Part shown: positions 52,842 to 62,220 of the stretch, in pieces
How the letters are laid out: each line of letters starts with the position of its first letter
Numbering within the stretch: the stretch's first letter is position 1
Assembly (NCBI GenBank): GCA_964467935.1
Contig: CAYYKK010000001.1
Coordinates: 57,698 to 121,697 of the forward strand
Origin: CAYYKK01 sp964467935
GTDB lineage: Bacteria > Myxococcota_A > Polyangia > Polyangiales > Polyangiaceae
Length of the DNA: 64,000 bases
Direction of reading: 5' to 3'
Position numbers and translations under genes: made by a program
Notes under the pieces: generated by a model
What the model was told of the DNA's origin: nothing
What the model saw: only the letters and a program-made list of their open reading frames with translations
The model's database searches: none

Positions 52842-54815
52842 TCAGACGAGCGGCGTCGACGCGCGGCACCGGTCGCGCACCGACTCGAGCATCTGGGCGA
52901 GCTCGCGGCAGCTCTGGACGCGCGCGCGCGAATCCTTCTCGAGGAGGCGGAGGATGATCGCCTCGAGCTCCTCGTCGATCGCGGGGTTGTATTCGTGAGG
53001 CGGGATCGGCGCGTCCCGGATGTGTTTGTTCAAGACGTCGCGCACGTCCTCCGAGTCGAAGGGCAAGACGCCGGTGAAGAGCTGGTAGGCGATCACGCCG
53101 AGCGAGTAGATGTCGCTGAGCGGCGTGACCGATCCGAAGGCCTGGATCTGCTCGGGCGCCATGTACTGAGGCGTCCCGGCCGTGAGCCCCGACTGCGTGA
53201 TGCCCGAGCGCGCGTCGATGCGCTTCGCGATCCCGAAGTCCATCAGCTTCACGACCTCGTCGTTCGTCACGAAGATGTTCTCCGGCTTCAGATCCCGGTG
53301 AACGACGCCGACGTCGTGCACGCACTGCAGCGCTTCGCAGAGCTGGATGAGGTAGTCGATGCGCCTCCACTCGCTCGCGATCTCGGCGCGCGTGCCGAGG
53401 TCGATGCCGCTCAAGAGCTCCATCGTCAGGAAGCGCACGTGGCCGTGCTGTCCGATGTCGTGCAGGCGGATGACGTTGCGGTGGCTGATCTGCCGGCAGA
53501 CCTGGATTTCCCGCTTGAAGCGCGCGATGAGGGTCGTGTCGCTCGCCCCGTGCGCGAAGAGCTTGATGCCGACGTCCTCGTCGAGCTCGAGGTCGCGCGC
53601 GTGGTAGACGGACGCGGTGCCGCCGACGCCGAGCAGCGCGCGCACCTCGTAGCGCCCGCCGACGAGGAAGCCGATCGGCAGCTGCGAGACATCCCCGATC
53701 GGCGGCAGATCCGAGCGCGGCGCGGACGACGGACCCGACGGCGGAGGGAGATCGTCGAGATCGTGAGGGGGTCTTCGCGGGCTCGTGGGCCCAGATCGTC
53801 CGCGCACCGAGGGCGGTGCCGGAGACGGCGACGTGCCGCGTGCAGGGGGCGGCGGAGGTCGGTGTGCACCTTGTCCGCGCGACGGGGGCGGCGGCGGCGC
53901 TCGCCGCTCCGGTGGCGGTTGCAGCGAGGCCCCACGCACCGACAGCGGAGGCAGATCGGGCAGATCGGGAAGGTCCGGCAGGTCCGGGAGCGAGCCGACG
54001 CGATCCTCCTTCGGTCCACCGAACCCCTCGGCGAGGAGCGCCTCTTCGAGCGGGGCGAGCCGTGCGGGCACGTCGCGGAAGCCGGGGCGCACCGCCGAGA
54101 TCGCGCGGTACGCGTCGCGCGCGTTCGCGGTGTACCCGTGCCGCACGTAGAGATCCGCGAGGCCGTAGAACGCGTCGAGCGCTTGATCGCTCCTCGGCGG
54201 CTCGCTCAGGAAGGGGCCGATGAACTGATCGAGCGCGAAGTCGACGCGATCGAGATCGCACGCGATGCGGATCGCGAGGCTGCACGCGTCGGCGTAGTGC
54301 GCGACGTCCCGCGAGATCTGGACGACGGTGCGGAGCGCGTCGTCGCGGCGGCCGGCGCCGTAGAAGCATCGGGTCGCCTCCTCGAGCGCGCCGAGGCGCT
54401 CGTAGAGCCCGGCGGCGGTCGCGAGCTGCCCCTGACGCTCCGCCTGCTCCGCGAGCGCGCGCAGCTCGGGCCCGCGCATCTGTGAGACGCTCGATGGTCC
54501 TGGTTCGCCCGCGCCGGCGACGGTCGCGACCGCGCTCGCCAGCGGAGGTGCGACCCTCGGCGCAGCGGGTGCGGGCCTCGGCGCAGCGGGTGCAGGCCTC
54601 GGCGCGGCGGGCGCGGGCCTCGGCGCGGCGGTCGTCGCCGCCGTCGCGCGCTGCAGGGCGATGGCCTCTTGGAACCGCCCAGCGCGGTGCAGCCAATCGA
54701 CCACCTCCGCGTGGAGGCCGACGCTCTTCATCAGCTCCACGGCTTCCGCGATCCGCCCCTGGCCGAACATGACCTTGGCGGCGCGGCGTGCAGCGTTGGG
54801 ATCCGGGGTAGACAC
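52842..54815 (-). CDS. TPR-like / Ser-Thr protein kinase, probably cytosolic
   Basis: 657 residues from a GTG at 54815-54813. The N-terminal ~260 residues are helical-repeat material (AAKVMFGQGRIAEAVELMKS; LAEQAERQGQLATAAGLYER; AFYGLADLYVRHGYTANARD) broken by a Pro/Ala tandem repeat. A low-complexity Pro/Asp linker (270-375) with DLPDLPDLPDLP leads to a C-terminal kinase domain: LLGVGGTASVYHARDLEL, Lys418 in VGIKLF, Asp508 in VGVVHRDLKPENIFV, DFG Asp526, TPQYMAPEQIQAFG. No membrane segment is seen. The glycine loop (GVGGTASVY) is a mild variant. It follows pilT by 116 bases on the same strand and is the likely last gene of that set. Confidence 0.87.
   Translation of the reverse strand: MSTPDPNAARRAAKVMFGQGRIAEAVELMKSVGLHAEVVDWLHRAGRFQEAIALQRATAATTAAPRPAPAAPRPAPAAPRPAPAAPRVAPPLASAVATVAGAGEPGPSSVSQMRGPELRALAEQAERQGQLATAAGLYERLGALEEATRCFYGAGRRDDALRTVVQISRDVAHYADACSLAIRIACDLDRVDFALDQFIGPFLSEPPRSDQALDAFYGLADLYVRHGYTANARDAYRAISAVRPGFRDVPARLAPLEEALLAEGFGGPKEDRVGSLPDLPDLPDLPDLPPLSVRGASLQPPPERRAPPPPPSRGQGAHRPPPPPARGTSPSPAPPSVRGRSGPTSPRRPPHDLDDLPPPSGPSSAPRSDLPPIGDVSQLPIGFLVGGRYEVRALLGVGGTASVYHARDLELDEDVGIKLFAHGASDTTLIARFKREIQVCRQISHRNVIRLHDIGQHGHVRFLTMELLSGIDLGTRAEIASEWRRIDYLIQLCEALQCVHDVGVVHRDLKPENIFVTNDEVVKLMDFGIAKRIDARSGITQSGLTAGTPQYMAPEQIQAFGSVTPLSDIYSLGVIAYQLFTGVLPFDSEDVRDVLNKHIRDAPIPPHEYNPAIDEELEAIILRLLEKDSRARVQSCRELAQMLESVRDRCRASTPLV
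53950..53985 (-). repeat. 9-bp tandem repeat (Asp-Leu-Pro)
   Basis: Four nine-base units encoding D-L-P in the linker of the kinase. Two are identical (GGCAGATCG on the plus strand). Confidence 0.65.
54555..54632 (-). repeat. 21-bp tandem repeat (Pro-Ala-Pro-Ala-Ala-Pro-Arg)
   Basis: Three full 21-base units and a partial one at 54555, 54576, 54597 and 54618, encoding a spacer between two helical-repeat parts of the kinase. Confidence 0.7.
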
Positions 54816-54931
54816 TCTCTCGTCCTCGGGGCTGCCCTCGGTGGGCCTCCCGCGATGCCTCCATGGGTGGCGCGGCCTCGACGGAAAAAACGGCGCGGCC
54901 TCTTCGGAACACGCGGCGCTCGCCGCGCAGC

Positions 54932-56008
54932 TCAGCCTTTGCGGAACGCCTCCGGGTTGCGCGCCACGCGGGCGGCCTCTTCGACCGAGATGAGACCCCG
55001 GCGGACGAGCCCCGCGAGCGCGGTGTCGAGGCTCTGCGTCTCCGAGCCCTCCGGCTGCGTCGCGAAGAGCTGCGCGTCGACTTGGTACGTCTTCGCCTCG
55101 CGGATCATGTTCGCGAGCGCGTGGCTCCAGAGGAGCACCTCCGTCGCGGCGACGCGGCCGCGCTCGCCCTGGAGCTTCACGAGCTGCTGCGCCAGCACCG
55201 CGCGCAGGCTGGTGGCGAGCGTCGCGCGCACCTGCGTCTGCGCCGCCTCCGGGCACATGTCGACGAGGCGATCGATCGATTTCGCTGCGGAGTTCGTGTG
55301 CACGGTGGCGAAGACCAGCATGCCGGTCTCCGCTGCCGAGAGCGCCAGCATGGCCGACTCGGGATCGCGCAGCTCGCCGATGACGATCACGTCCGGGGAC
55401 TCGCGGAGCGCCGAGCGCAGCGCCGCCGCGAACGACTCCGCGTGGAGGCCGATTTGCCGCTGCGTGACGACGCTGCGCATGTTCGTGTGCACGAACTCGA
55501 TCGGATCCTCGAGCGTGACGATGTGTCGCTGCGAGCGCGCGTTGATCTCGTGCACCATCGCCGAGAGCGTCGTGGTCTTGCCGTGGCCCGTCGGTCCGCT
55601 CACGAGCACGAGACCCGACTCGAGCGCCGCGAGCTTCTTGAGCACCGGCGGCAAGGAGAGCTGCTCGACCGTCGGCACCGCGCTCGGCACCACGCGGAAC
55701 ACCGCGCTCATGCCGTGGGCTTGGACGAAGGCGTTCGCGCGGAAGCGCCCCACGCCCTCGACGGAGTACGCGAAGTCGATCTCCTGCGTCTTCTCGAAGT
55801 GCGCGCGCTGGGCCGGCGTCATGATCTCGAAGATGAAGCGCCGCGTCTCCTCTGCGCTCAGCGTGCGGAAAGGGAGCGCGACGAGCATCCCGTCGTGACG
55901 GATGAGCGGCACGTTCCCGGCGTGGAAGTGCAGGTCGCTCGCTCCTTGCTCGGTGACGAGGCGCAAGAAGGAGTCGATGCGGTGCGGGGTCGATGCGCCG
56001 TCGCTCAT
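54932..56008 (-). CDS. pilT: Type IV pilus retraction ATPase PilT
   Basis: 358 residues, the typical PilT length. N-terminal PAS-like part with GASDLHFHAGNVPLIRHDG; Walker A GPTGHGKT at 138-145; Asp box LEDPIEFVH; Walker B SPDVIVIGELRDPESA; His box ETGMLVFATVHTNSA; then IDRLVDMCP. The AIRNLIRE signature of PilT is read as ANMIREAKTYQVDAQL. It hydrolyses ATP in a hexamer at the inner membrane to pull in type IV pili. Its start overlaps the end of the HEAT-PilT gene by four bases (ATGA, 56005-56008), so the two ATPases are translationally coupled. Other pil genes are not in view. A PilU-like identity is an alternative; the motifs fit the PilT/PilU group as a whole. Confidence 0.9.
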   Translation of the reverse strand: MSDGASTPHRIDSFLRLVTEQGASDLHFHAGNVPLIRHDGMLVALPFRTLSAEETRRFIFEIMTPAQRAHFEKTQEIDFAYSVEGVGRFRANAFVQAHGMSAVFRVVPSAVPTVEQLSLPPVLKKLAALESGLVLVSGPTGHGKTTTLSAMVHEINARSQRHIVTLEDPIEFVHTNMRSVVTQRQIGLHAESFAAALRSALRESPDVIVIGELRDPESAMLALSAAETGMLVFATVHTNSAAKSIDRLVDMCPEAAQTQVRATLATSLRAVLAQQLVKLQGERGRVAATEVLLWSHALANMIREAKTYQVDAQLFATQPEGSETQSLDTALAGLVRRGLISVEEAARVARNPEAFRKG

Positions 56009-58866
56009 CGCTCGGGGCTCCTCGTCGCCTTGGGCCCGATCGCTCCGCTCGGTCGCGGCGCGGGGACGGCTTGTTGTTGCGAGGGCGCGGCCGGCGGCGG
56101 CTGGCCCGCGCGAGCGTCGGAGGGCGGCAGGTTGAAGGCCATCTCGAAGGCGCGCTTGTCGACGCTCTTCGCGTACGCGTCCTCGAGCTCCGCGCGCCCC
56201 TCCTTCACGAGGCGAACGAGCTCTTGGTCCATGAGCTGCATGCCCACGTCACGACCCGTCGCGATGAGGCTCGGGATCTGGAACGTCTTGGCCTTGCGGA
56301 TGAGGCTCTGGATGGCGTCGGTCACGATGAGCACCTCGGAGGCGACGACGCGCCCGCCCTTCGGGTTGCGCAGGAGATACTGCGTCGTCACCGCGCGCAG
56401 CGACTCGGCGAGCATGCTGCGGATCTGACCCTGTTGTCCGGCGGGGAACGAGTTGATGACGCGATCGATCGCGCCGTCCGCGCTCGAGGCGTGGACGGTG
56501 CCAAGCACGAGGTGCCCCGTCTCGGCGGCGGTGACCGCGAACGCCATCGTCTCCAGATCGCGGAGCTCGCCGATGAGGATCACGTCGGGGTCCTCGCGCA
56601 GGGTCGCGCGGAGGGCCTTCGCGAACGACGTCGTGTGCGAGCCGAGTTCGCGCTGATTGACGAGGCTCTTGTTGCCTTTGTGCATCACCTCGATCGGGTC
56701 TTCGATCGTGACGATGTGGCGGGTTTGGGTCTGGTTGATGTGGCCGATGATCGCCGCGAGGGTCGTGGACTTACCGGCGCCTGCCGGGCCTCCGACGAGC
56801 ACGAGCCCCTGGTGGAGGTTGGCGAACGTCTGGATGACGGGCGGCAGTCCGAGCTCGGCGGCGGTCCGGAGCTCGTCGCTCACGCTCCGGAAGACCGCGC
56901 CGAGGCCCGTCAGCTGAGCGAAGACGTTCACGCGGAAGCGTCGCTTGCTCGATCCGAGCTGATAGGAGAAGTCGACGTCGCGACCCTCGTCGATGGCGAC
57001 GCGCTGCTCGTAGGACACGTGCGGCAGGATGAGCTCGCGGATGGTCGCGCCGCTCATCGGCTCGTCGCCCACCGGGTACATCTTGCCGTGCCGCTTCGCA
57101 TAGGGCGGGCGCCCGGCCTGCAGGATGAGGTCGTCGACCTCGAGCGAAACCGCGTGCGACAGGAGCGGCTCGAGGGACTTCAGCTCGGCGAGCGACGACT
57201 CTTCGTTCGACGCCTGCTGCACCGCATAGTGCCGGATGACCCGCGCCGCGGCCTCGCGCACGGCCTGCGACGGATCGTTCTCGCAGTCCGTCACGAACAG
57301 GAGGTGGGTCCCGTCGTCGAGCTCGTGCAAGAACTCGAGCGCCGCGCAACGCACGTCGGGGTCCTCGTCCTTGAGGAGCTCGGCGACGATGCCGAGGGCC
57401 TCCTTCGCGTGCAGCGTGCGGAGGCCGGACATGGTCGCGAGGCGCAGGGCCGGCCGCGTCGAGAGCAGCTCGATCAGGTACGGGACCGCGCGCTGATCGT
57501 TCAGCTTCACGATCGCCTCGATCGCGCCCTCGCACACCATCCAGTCGGGGTCGGTCTGCGCCGTGCGGACGAGGGCGCCGAGCGCGCGCGCGTCGCCGAT
57601 CCGCGACAGCGCGTGCACCGCGAACCGCCGCACCGTGTCCTCCGGGCTCGAGAGGTACTCGGCGACGATGTGCTTCGTCAGGTTCGCGCCGTTCATCTGG
57701 ATGAGCGCGTCGAGCACGCGCTCGCGCACCCACCAGTCCTCGTCGCGCAGGAACTTCAAGAGGCGCGCGGAGAGCGTGCCGTCGGCGTCGCCGATCTGGT
57801 TCGCGATCTCGCCGGCGGCGCGCCGCACGTTGACGTCCTTCGAGCCGAGGAGCCACACGATCGCGCGCGCGGCGTCGATCCGCTTCGACTGCGCGAGGTT
57901 CGTGATGACCTGCATCGCCTTCGTGCGCACGACGAGGTCGCGGCTCGAGACGGCGTCGACGATCGCCGGGAAGAGCGGCTCGGACGGCGACGTCTCGATG
58001 GCGTCGAGGAGCATGAGCTGGAACGACTTCTCGCCGGAGCGGAGGTGCTGGCGGAAGAACGCGAGCACGCTCGGGGACGGCCGCTCGGCCGCTTGCGCGA
58101 GGAAGGCCTTGCGCGCCTCGGGTCCGCGCTTCGTCGCGACGGGCTCGACGAGCTCCCAGAACCCGTCCGGCTCGAGCGCGGAGAGCGCCTTCATGGCGGC
58201 GACGAAGATGCGATCGTCCGCGTCGCGCAGGGCGGTCGCTGCCACGGCGATCGCCGCGGGGACGTCCTTCGCGAAGCGCTCGGCGGACGCGAGGTGGCTG
58301 AGCGCGAGCGCCTTCTCGTTCGGCTTGCCGACCTCGAGGACGTTGCGCAGGAGGGTGAGCGACTGAACGGCGGCGCGCGGCACGAGCGCGGCCATCGCCT
58401 CTGCGCGCCCGAGCCAGCCCGGATCCTTCGCCTTCTGGGTGAGCTCGACGAGCACGGTGCGGCTCGCGACGTGCAGCGCGATCTCGGCGGCGGCGGCGCG
58501 CGCGCCCGCGTCGTTGGAGCCGAAGAGCGTGCAGAGATCGCCGTGCGCGTCGTTGTCGTTGATGCGGACGAGCACGGCGACGAGCGTCTTGCGCAGCACC
58601 GGGTCGGGGTAGAGGAGCGCCCGGAGCGCGGGGCCGAAGAGCTGCTTCTGCCCGAGCGCGAGCGCGAGCGCGGCGAAGGCCTGACAGCGACGCTCGTGCG
58701 CCTCGGGCGGCGACGACGGCCTGAGCTCGGCGATGATCGGCAGCGCCTTCACGAGCTCGGCGACGTCGTACGACTTGGCCGGGATCGACGTGACCTGGGC
58801 GAGCTGCGCGGCGCTCTCGAACGTCGTGGTCTTGAAGAAGTGGAGAAGCCCGCCGCCTGGCTGCAT
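56005..58866 (-). CDS. HEAT-repeat / PilT-type ATPase fusion
   Basis: 953 residues, nearly three times a normal PilT. Residues ~60-545 are HEAT-like helical repeats (VRRAAGEIANQIGDADGTLS, VRERVLDALIQMNGANLTKH, VRRFAVHALSRIGDARALGA, VRCAALEFLHELDDG). After a short linker a full secretion-ATPase module follows: degenerate N-terminal motif EVDDLILQAGRPPYAKRHGK, Walker A GGPAGAGKS ending at Ser700, Asp box IEDPIEVMHKGN, Walker B DPDVILIGELRDLETM, His box ETGHLVLGTVHASSADG, and IREAKT-like IRKAKTFQIPSLIATGRDVG. A Pro/Gln/Ala tail ends it. The HEAT part probably docks it to a scaffold or regulator. It is first in the set and coupled to pilT. Confidence 0.9.
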   Translation of the reverse strand: MQPGGGLLHFFKTTTFESAAQLAQVTSIPAKSYDVAELVKALPIIAELRPSSPPEAHERRCQAFAALALALGQKQLFGPALRALLYPDPVLRKTLVAVLVRINDNDAHGDLCTLFGSNDAGARAAAAEIALHVASRTVLVELTQKAKDPGWLGRAEAMAALVPRAAVQSLTLLRNVLEVGKPNEKALALSHLASAERFAKDVPAAIAVAATALRDADDRIFVAAMKALSALEPDGFWELVEPVATKRGPEARKAFLAQAAERPSPSVLAFFRQHLRSGEKSFQLMLLDAIETSPSEPLFPAIVDAVSSRDLVVRTKAMQVITNLAQSKRIDAARAIVWLLGSKDVNVRRAAGEIANQIGDADGTLSARLLKFLRDEDWWVRERVLDALIQMNGANLTKHIVAEYLSSPEDTVRRFAVHALSRIGDARALGALVRTAQTDPDWMVCEGAIEAIVKLNDQRAVPYLIELLSTRPALRLATMSGLRTLHAKEALGIVAELLKDEDPDVRCAALEFLHELDDGTHLLFVTDCENDPSQAVREAAARVIRHYAVQQASNEESSLAELKSLEPLLSHAVSLEVDDLILQAGRPPYAKRHGKMYPVGDEPMSGATIRELILPHVSYEQRVAIDEGRDVDFSYQLGSSKRRFRVNVFAQLTGLGAVFRSVSDELRTAAELGLPPVIQTFANLHQGLVLVGGPAGAGKSTTLAAIIGHINQTQTRHIVTIEDPIEVMHKGNKSLVNQRELGSHTTSFAKALRATLREDPDVILIGELRDLETMAFAVTAAETGHLVLGTVHASSADGAIDRVINSFPAGQQGQIRSMLAESLRAVTTQYLLRNPKGGRVVASEVLIVTDAIQSLIRKAKTFQIPSLIATGRDVGMQLMDQELVRLVKEGRAELEDAYAKSVDKRAFEMAFNLPPSDARAGQPPPAAPSQQQAVPAPRPSGAIGPKATRSPER

Positions 58867-59064
58867 GGAAGTTTCAGCCTATGGAACCGAGCCTCGGAAG
58901 GCAACGCCTCCACTCCGTCTCGAGACGTCGTCGGCGCGACGCCTCGCGCGCAGCCCTCGACGCGCCTCTGCGTCGCGATCGCGCGCGCGTTCATTTTTCT
59001 TGGCGCGGCGCGGTGCGCGCGGGGCGCACCACGGAGCACCTCACGACGCGCGCCTGCGCGGACG

Positions 59065-60378
59065 TCACATCGTCATCGGCGCGATCCAGAAGATGAACCC
59101 GAGGGTGTCGTCTGCGACGAACAGCCGCCCGTCCGCGGCGAAGTCGAGCGCCGCTGGCCTTCCGTGCGATCGCTTCGTGTCGTCCCACCCCGTCGCGAAG
59201 TCCACCAAGCTCCCGGTGTCGGTGCCGCCCGTGTTCGAGCCCTGCATCGGGAGGCCCGTCGCGGGGTCGAGCGCGACGGCGACCATGCGCGCTCCCGTCC
59301 ACGTCCCCGCGGCGCCGTGCGTGACGACGAGGGCGTGGTTCTGCCACGCGGCCGGCCACGAGGCCGGCGTGAAGGCGAGACCGAACGGCGTGTCGCCGAT
59401 GCGGAAGCCGACGTCCTCGGGCGTGACGGTCGAGCAATCGGTGCCGGGCGGCGACTCCATGTACGGCAGGTTCGTCGTCGCGCAGCAGGGGAAGCCCCAG
59501 TCGTCGCCTTGACGGATGGGGATCATCTTCTCGCGGCCGCCTGTCGTCGCGCTGTAGTCCTTCGCGAGCTCGAGGGCGAAGCAGTGATCGTGACCCGGCT
59601 GGCATCGCACCGCGATGGGGTTGCGGAGGCCCTTCGCCACGGGGGTGCCGCCGGGCGAGCCGTCGAGCTTGAGGATGCCCCCGTGGAACGGGTGCGCGGG
59701 ATCGCACGCCTCGCCTTGGTCGCCGCCGTTGGCCACGTAGATCGTTCCGTCGTCGGCCATGTCGAACGTCTTCGGCCAGTGCAACGCGGAGGTGTAGATC
59801 GTGATGTCGGCGACCTGTTCGCTCGCGGCCTTCGGCGCGCGGTCGCCCGCGGCGTAGGGCACGCGCATGATCTTGGTGTTGTCTTGGTAGTAGAGATACC
59901 CCGGCTGGAACATGAGCCCCTGCGTGTTGGGGAGCATCTCGAGAAAGTCGATCGGCGTGTCGCCGACGCCGTCGCCGTTGTCGTCGGGGACGACGACGAT
60001 CGCGGCCTTGCCGCCCGGGCCGCCGCCGGTCGTCGTGCCCGTCGGCGACGCGACGAACAGCTCGCCTCCTGGCGCGAAGCGGAGCTGACGCGCGTTGGGT
60101 ACCGTCGCGAACGCGTGCGCGCAGAATCCGGCCGGCAGGTGGAGGAACGAGAGCTTCGCGCTGTCGGCGCCGCCCGGGACGGTGACGGTGCCGTTCGCGG
60201 TGAAGCGCACCGCGCCGGGCAGATCACAGAACGGCCCGGCCGGGGGGAGCGTCCCCGTCGAAGACGAGGCGTTCGTCGTCGCGTGACCACCGCCCCCCGT
60301 GTTGTCGTCGCCGCAGGCCGCGCCGACGAAGACGCCGAGAATCGCGAGAACCGACAAAGGAAGGCCGAATGCGCGCAT
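59065..60378 (-). CDS. Sorbosone/glucose dehydrogenase-like beta-propeller lipoprotein
   Basis: 437 residues. Signal peptide MRAFGLPLSVLAILGVFVGA with lipobox GAAC, then a Gly/Ser linker. The mature part has the repeats of the PQQ-type soluble aldose/sorbosone dehydrogenase propeller: NARQLRFAPGGELFVASPTG, VVPDDNGDGVGDTPIDF, LHWPKTFDMADDGTIYVANG, KGLRNPIAVRCQPGHDHCFA, GDDWGFPCCATT and RPAALDFAADGRLFVADDT. The motif DDWGFPCC carries adjacent cysteines, as seen in PQQ quinoproteins of a different class, but no PQQ-binding proof is available. The substrate is unknown. It may oxidise a sugar in the periplasm. It ends 198 bases before the HEAT-PilT start. Confidence 0.85.
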   Translation of the reverse strand: MRAFGLPLSVLAILGVFVGAACGDDNTGGGGHATTNASSSTGTLPPAGPFCDLPGAVRFTANGTVTVPGGADSAKLSFLHLPAGFCAHAFATVPNARQLRFAPGGELFVASPTGTTTGGGPGGKAAIVVVPDDNGDGVGDTPIDFLEMLPNTQGLMFQPGYLYYQDNTKIMRVPYAAGDRAPKAASEQVADITIYTSALHWPKTFDMADDGTIYVANGGDQGEACDPAHPFHGGILKLDGSPGGTPVAKGLRNPIAVRCQPGHDHCFALELAKDYSATTGGREKMIPIRQGDDWGFPCCATTNLPYMESPPGTDCSTVTPEDVGFRIGDTPFGLAFTPASWPAAWQNHALVVTHGAAGTWTGARMVAVALDPATGLPMQGSNTGGTDTGSLVDFATGWDDTKRSHGRPAALDFAADGRLFVADDTLGFIFWIAPMTM

Positions 60379-60450
60379 CGGACCCTCTCATAGTTCGAGA
60401 GCGGCCCGATCGCCATCGCCGTCGAGCGCGTCTCCGTGCTCGGAGGCGCG

Positions 60451-62220
60451 TCAGTTCGGTACGGGCGGGATCACCACCTGGTTGATCGGCAGCGCGTTCA
60501 TGCCGCCCGGGTACCCGTACGACACGTCCCGCGTGCTCGACGTCGTCTCCGGCGTTCCCCATCCCCACACCCAGAGGCCGAACCGTCCGTCGCTCTTCAT
60601 CTCGTGCGCGCCCGTCGAGCAGTTCCCGACCGCCTTGAAGTCACCCGTCGAGAGGTCGACGCGCGTCCACTCGTAGTCGCCGACGGGCTGCCAGCCGCCG
60701 AGCACGCCGGCGCAGTCGAGGCTCACGTCGCTGAACATGCCCTTCGCGTTCTTCGCTCGGACGACGACGAGGTTCGTCTCCGGGTACGTCGGGTCGGCGA
60801 AGAAGACGTAGCGATTGAGGTACTGCGCTGGCGGCACGCTGACGACCAGATCGGGATCGCCGTAGCCGTCGGCGACCCAACCGTTGCTGCTCATGTACGT
60901 CATGAGCAGGAAGGGATGCGCGTCGTCCTGGCTCTTCACCACGAACGGCGTGCCCGTGTCGAACTCGACGAGCTGACCCTTGCTCAGGGTGAGCGGAGCG
61001 CCGGGGATGTTGCTCGACCAGGTGAGCTGCGTGCCGTCGACGGCGCCGACGAGCTTCCAAATCGTCTGCGTCTCGTTCGGCACGCGAGGTCGGTACATGA
61101 CGCCGACGTACTCGCTGCCGAGCGCCTTGACGGGCGGGATCATCTGCTCGCCGTGATCGCAGTACGAGTAACCCTGCGGCGCGCGCATGCAGTCCTGACC
61201 GGCCATGAAGCCGATGGGCTTATCCGCCGAGATGATGCTGCCGGTGAGCTCGGCCTGCTGCGAGATCTGCAGGTGCTCTCCGTGCTGGAGGACGACGGTG
61301 CCCGGCTGATTCGCCGGCATCGGCGGGACGGCGCCGCCGCCGTCGACCATGGCCTTCGGCAGGATCGTCACGGTCGTGTCGTCGTCGCGCGCGATGATGT
61401 TCATCGACGGGTTCGCGATGTCGTATGGGCTGATGTTGACGGCGACGTAGTTGGTGTCCCAGACGCTCGTCGGCAGCAGCAACGACGCCGCGGTCGTCGC
61501 CGCGCTGCCGCCGCCGTAGGGGTTGATCTGGTAGGTGACGACGGGCACGTCGGTCGTGATGTGGAACGAGTGCCCGATGTCGGTCGATTGGAACTGCGCC
61601 CCGGTGGGCACGCCCGACGGGATCGGGCAGGGGACGAAGCCCTGGCCGCCCGCGAGGAACAAGATCGCCACTTGCCCCGGCGGCAAGCCGGCGACCGGAT
61701 CGTAGGGCTGGTATGTGAGGCCCGGACCGCTCCCGGAGGGGATGCGCGCGATCTGTCCGACGTCGAGCGTCTGGCCGTTCCACTCGGCCTTGATGTGCGC
61801 CGGCGTGTTCCACGTGTTCGCGACGAAGGAGGCGAAGCAGACGTCGATGTAGATCTGGTCCATGTCGGTCGCGTAGTAGTCGCAGCCCACGGACAGGTGG
61901 TTCGTCTCCGCCGACTGACACGCGTTCTTGCAGGTGCCCGTCGACACGTCGCAGCCTTGGTCACCGGTACAAGATGCAACGACGGTACCGTTGCAGTCGA
62001 TCACCGCGTGCAAGTCGGTCGTGCATTGCAGGCCGCAGCCGCTCCCGCCCGACCCCGTGCCGAACTGACCCGTCGACGCGTTCGCGCCGCTCCCCGCGTT
62101 CGGGCCCGAGGTGCCGGAGCCGCCAGCGCCGCCCGTGGCGGAGTTCGAGCCAGCGGAGCATGCCGCCATCGCAGTGAGCAGAAGCAGGGGAGGAAACGCC
62201 AGGAACGGACGGCTTCGCAT
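60451..62220 (-). CDS. IgGFc-binding-domain lipoprotein
   Basis: 589 residues from the ATG 62220-62218. Signal peptide MRSRPFLAFPPLLLLTAMAAC with lipobox MAAC, a Gly/Ser/Asn linker, a Cys-rich part (SGCGLQCTTDLHAVIDCNGT, CTGDQGCDVSTGTCKNAC) and then a long domain of the IgGFc-binding type: FHITTDVPVVTYQINPYGGG, TTAASLLLPTSVWDTNYVAV, GTVVLQHGEHLQISQQAELT, GSIISADKPIGFMAGQDCMR. The module is named after the eukaryotic FCGBP repeats but is common in myxobacterial surface proteins, where the true ligand is unknown. It is divergent from the NADPH oxidase gene over 198 bases. Confidence 0.87.
   Translation of the reverse strand: MRSRPFLAFPPLLLLTAMAACSAGSNSATGGAGGSGTSGPNAGSGANASTGQFGTGSGGSGCGLQCTTDLHAVIDCNGTVVASCTGDQGCDVSTGTCKNACQSAETNHLSVGCDYYATDMDQIYIDVCFASFVANTWNTPAHIKAEWNGQTLDVGQIARIPSGSGPGLTYQPYDPVAGLPPGQVAILFLAGGQGFVPCPIPSGVPTGAQFQSTDIGHSFHITTDVPVVTYQINPYGGGSAATTAASLLLPTSVWDTNYVAVNISPYDIANPSMNIIARDDDTTVTILPKAMVDGGGAVPPMPANQPGTVVLQHGEHLQISQQAELTGSIISADKPIGFMAGQDCMRAPQGYSYCDHGEQMIPPVKALGSEYVGVMYRPRVPNETQTIWKLVGAVDGTQLTWSSNIPGAPLTLSKGQLVEFDTGTPFVVKSQDDAHPFLLMTYMSSNGWVADGYGDPDLVVSVPPAQYLNRYVFFADPTYPETNLVVVRAKNAKGMFSDVSLDCAGVLGGWQPVGDYEWTRVDLSTGDFKAVGNCSTGAHEMKSDGRFGLWVWGWGTPETTSSTRDVSYGYPGGMNALPINQVVIPPVPN

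Noticed and set aside
59012..59030. Seven-base GC hairpin with a nearby T run as terminator of the dehydrogenase gene
   Set aside because: The T run is on the wrong side for a minus-strand transcript, and a GC stem of this size is expected by chance here.
55993..60393. 1466-codon plus-strand open frame across the HEAT-PilT and dehydrogenase genes
   Set aside because: It is antisense to two well-supported genes and has no domain; long antisense frames are normal at this G+C.
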